From Solobacterium sp. (GTDB lineage: Bacteria; Bacillota_I; Bacilli_A; Erysipelotrichales; Erysipelotrichaceae), in contig JAFOLE010000118.1 in assembly GCA_017419465.1 (NCBI GenBank), positions 1 to 7,013 on the forward strand: DNA of 7,013 nucleotides, written 5' to 3'. This document shows positions 6,288-7,013 of the stretch, one piece after another. Position 1 is the stretch's first letter. Each line of letters begins with the position of its first letter. The notes beneath the pieces were generated by a model. The model saw nothing but the letters and a program-made list of their open reading frames with translations. It was not told where the DNA came from and searched no databases. A program made the position numbers and the translations under genes.

Positions 6288-6335
6288 TGTTCTGACCTCA
6301 CAACTTTATAATCCTACCATGAATGCAAGGGATTG

Positions 6336-6364
6336 AAAAAAACAGTGTCCGGATGCGGACACTG
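6336..6364 (-). terminator. Rho-independent terminator after the WYL regulator
   Basis: Eight perfect pairs (6343-6350 with 6357-6364), a six-base loop and seven T on the minus strand. It lies 18 bases after the regulator stop and about 49 bases before the transporter start, so the two genes are separate units. Confidence 0.87.
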
Positions 6365-6382
6365 TCGGGTGATTGTAAAAGA

Positions 6383-7013
6383 TTACTTATTGTACTCGTT
6401 CAGTGCAGCCGCAAGCTGTTCCTTCATATGCTCATGGAGGTGAGAAGGCTCCAGCAGGACGCAGGATGTCGCATACCGTTCCGCAATCCGCAGGATGACA
6501 TTTTCGGATGCGGTAATACGCAGTTCGAAATGTTCCGCATCGAGCGGCCGGAAGACGGCGAACGGTTCGAACCGGTCTGTCAGCGGATCGATCATGGACT
6601 TGTGACAGCGGAAGACCGCGGTTTCCAGTGCGCTGTCCCGGTCGAGCGGGCAGCTGCGCGTGACAGAGCGTGCGGTTTCTTCGCTCAGTGCCTCGAAGGT
6701 GTGTTCTTCCTGGGTGATATCGCTGATCCGGTCGATCCGATACCAGCGTGTGCCGGTTTTGCCGGGCAGTGTTGCCACAAGGTAGGGGCGGTGCTCAAAG
6801 AAGGCGATAAAGCGGGGTTCTGCCAGCACGCGTTCCTTCGCCGGCGCAAGGTCCAGGTCTTCCGTCCAGGCCAGGGGTGTGAAGGCAATGGCCTCGCGGG
6901 AACGGATGGCATCGGAAATCAGTTCAAACTTGCGGGACATCGCCGCATCATTTCTGCCGTTCTTGAAGCTGATGTAAATCTCTTCCTGAAACAGTTTGCG
7001 CTGCGGCACACTC
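6383..7013 (-). CDS. WYL-domain transcriptional regulator (5' end outside window)
   Basis: The frame remains open to the right edge, so at least 209 residues belong to a longer protein; regulators of this type usually have about 300 or more, with an N-terminal winged helix that would lie beyond the window. The GTG at 7007-7009 is not a credible start. From about SRKFELISDAI the sequence follows the WYL domain pattern: an initial helix, strands, then RPYLVATLPG (Pro-Tyr-Leu in place of Trp-Tyr-Leu) and RWYRIDRISDI. A C-terminal extension of about 100 residues follows, with FELRITASENVILRIAERY and a final helix. WYL domains bind small ligands or nucleic acids and control the attached DNA-binding domain. 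Target genes cannot be told; the transporter behind it is separated by a terminator, but a neighbour to the right is possible. Confidence 0.85.
   Translation of the reverse strand, partial: SVPQRKLFQEEIYISFKNGRNDAAMSRKFELISDAIRSREAIAFTPLAWTEDLDLAPAKERVLAEPRFIAFFEHRPYLVATLPGKTGTRWYRIDRISDITQEEHTFEALSEETARSVTRSCPLDRDSALETAVFRCHKSMIDPLTDRFEPFAVFRPLDAEHFELRITASENVILRIAERYATSCVLLEPSHLHEHMKEQLAAALNEYNK

Noticed and set aside
5661..6311. 216-codon plus-strand frame opposite the AI-2E family transporter
   Set aside because: It is antisense to a clearly conserved membrane protein gene and its product is an arginine/glutamine-rich shadow translation.
6300..6330. Possible promoter of the AI-2E family transporter on the minus strand (TATAAA)
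   Set aside because: The nearest -35-like TTGCAT is only 12 bases away, too close for a standard promoter.

Overview
The window comes from a low-to-mid-GC Firmicute-type (Bacillota) bacterium, probably a fermentative gut or host-associated organism. The evidence is consistent purine-rich Shine-Dalgarno sites, a beta-glucoside PTS next to family 1 glycosidases, hairpin-plus-T-run terminators, a clostridial-type aldo/keto reductase with two 4Fe-4S motifs, and a lipobox lipoprotein. An Erysipelotrichales or Lachnospiraceae relative is plausible, but that is inference and no rRNA or other marker is present.

Left half, plus strand (1-4437). This is a beta-glucoside uptake and cleavage cluster. 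It opens with the 3' part of a family 1 6-phospho-beta-glucosidase (1-456). An EIIBC sugar permease without its own EIIA domain follows (484-1872), then a strong terminator (1896-1921). Next comes a second family 1 6-phospho-beta-glucosidase gene that is clearly broken. Its first ~119 codons (from 1945) run up to base 2300 and its last ~120 codons resume at about 2890. Roughly 220 residues between them, including the region expected to carry the acid/base glutamate, are gone. About 590 bp of unrelated DNA takes their place. The 3' remnant also carries a frameshift. An intact aldo/keto reductase with a C-terminal ferredoxin-like domain follows (3325-4437).

The foreign block (2301-2889) is the most unusual part. 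Its first ~376 bp begin with GTGCG, the 5' end consensus of group II introns, and are packed with consecutive perfect stems, including a multibranch junction. I read this as the 5' part of a group II intron that has lost its reverse transcriptase and catalytic domain V. It is followed by a sharply AT-rich stretch (55 G+C in 188 bases, about 29 percent) and a 9-position GC-rich hairpin right at the junction with the returning glycosidase sequence.

Right half, minus strand (4519-7013). Three genes read towards the left and meet the aldo/keto reductase at a bidirectional terminator (4446-4496). Reading in their direction, they are a WYL-domain transcriptional regulator (5' end outside the window), an AI-2E family membrane transporter, and a small lipoprotein of unknown function. 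A separate terminator follows the regulator and another follows the transporter, so these look like independent single-gene units rather than an operon.

How they fit together: imported beta-glucosides are phosphorylated by EIIBC, using an EIIA from elsewhere, and split by the upstream glycosidase. The second glycosidase was probably redundant, so its loss could be tolerated. The aldo/keto reductase may act on a product of this or another carbonyl pathway, but nothing in the sequence fixes its substrate.
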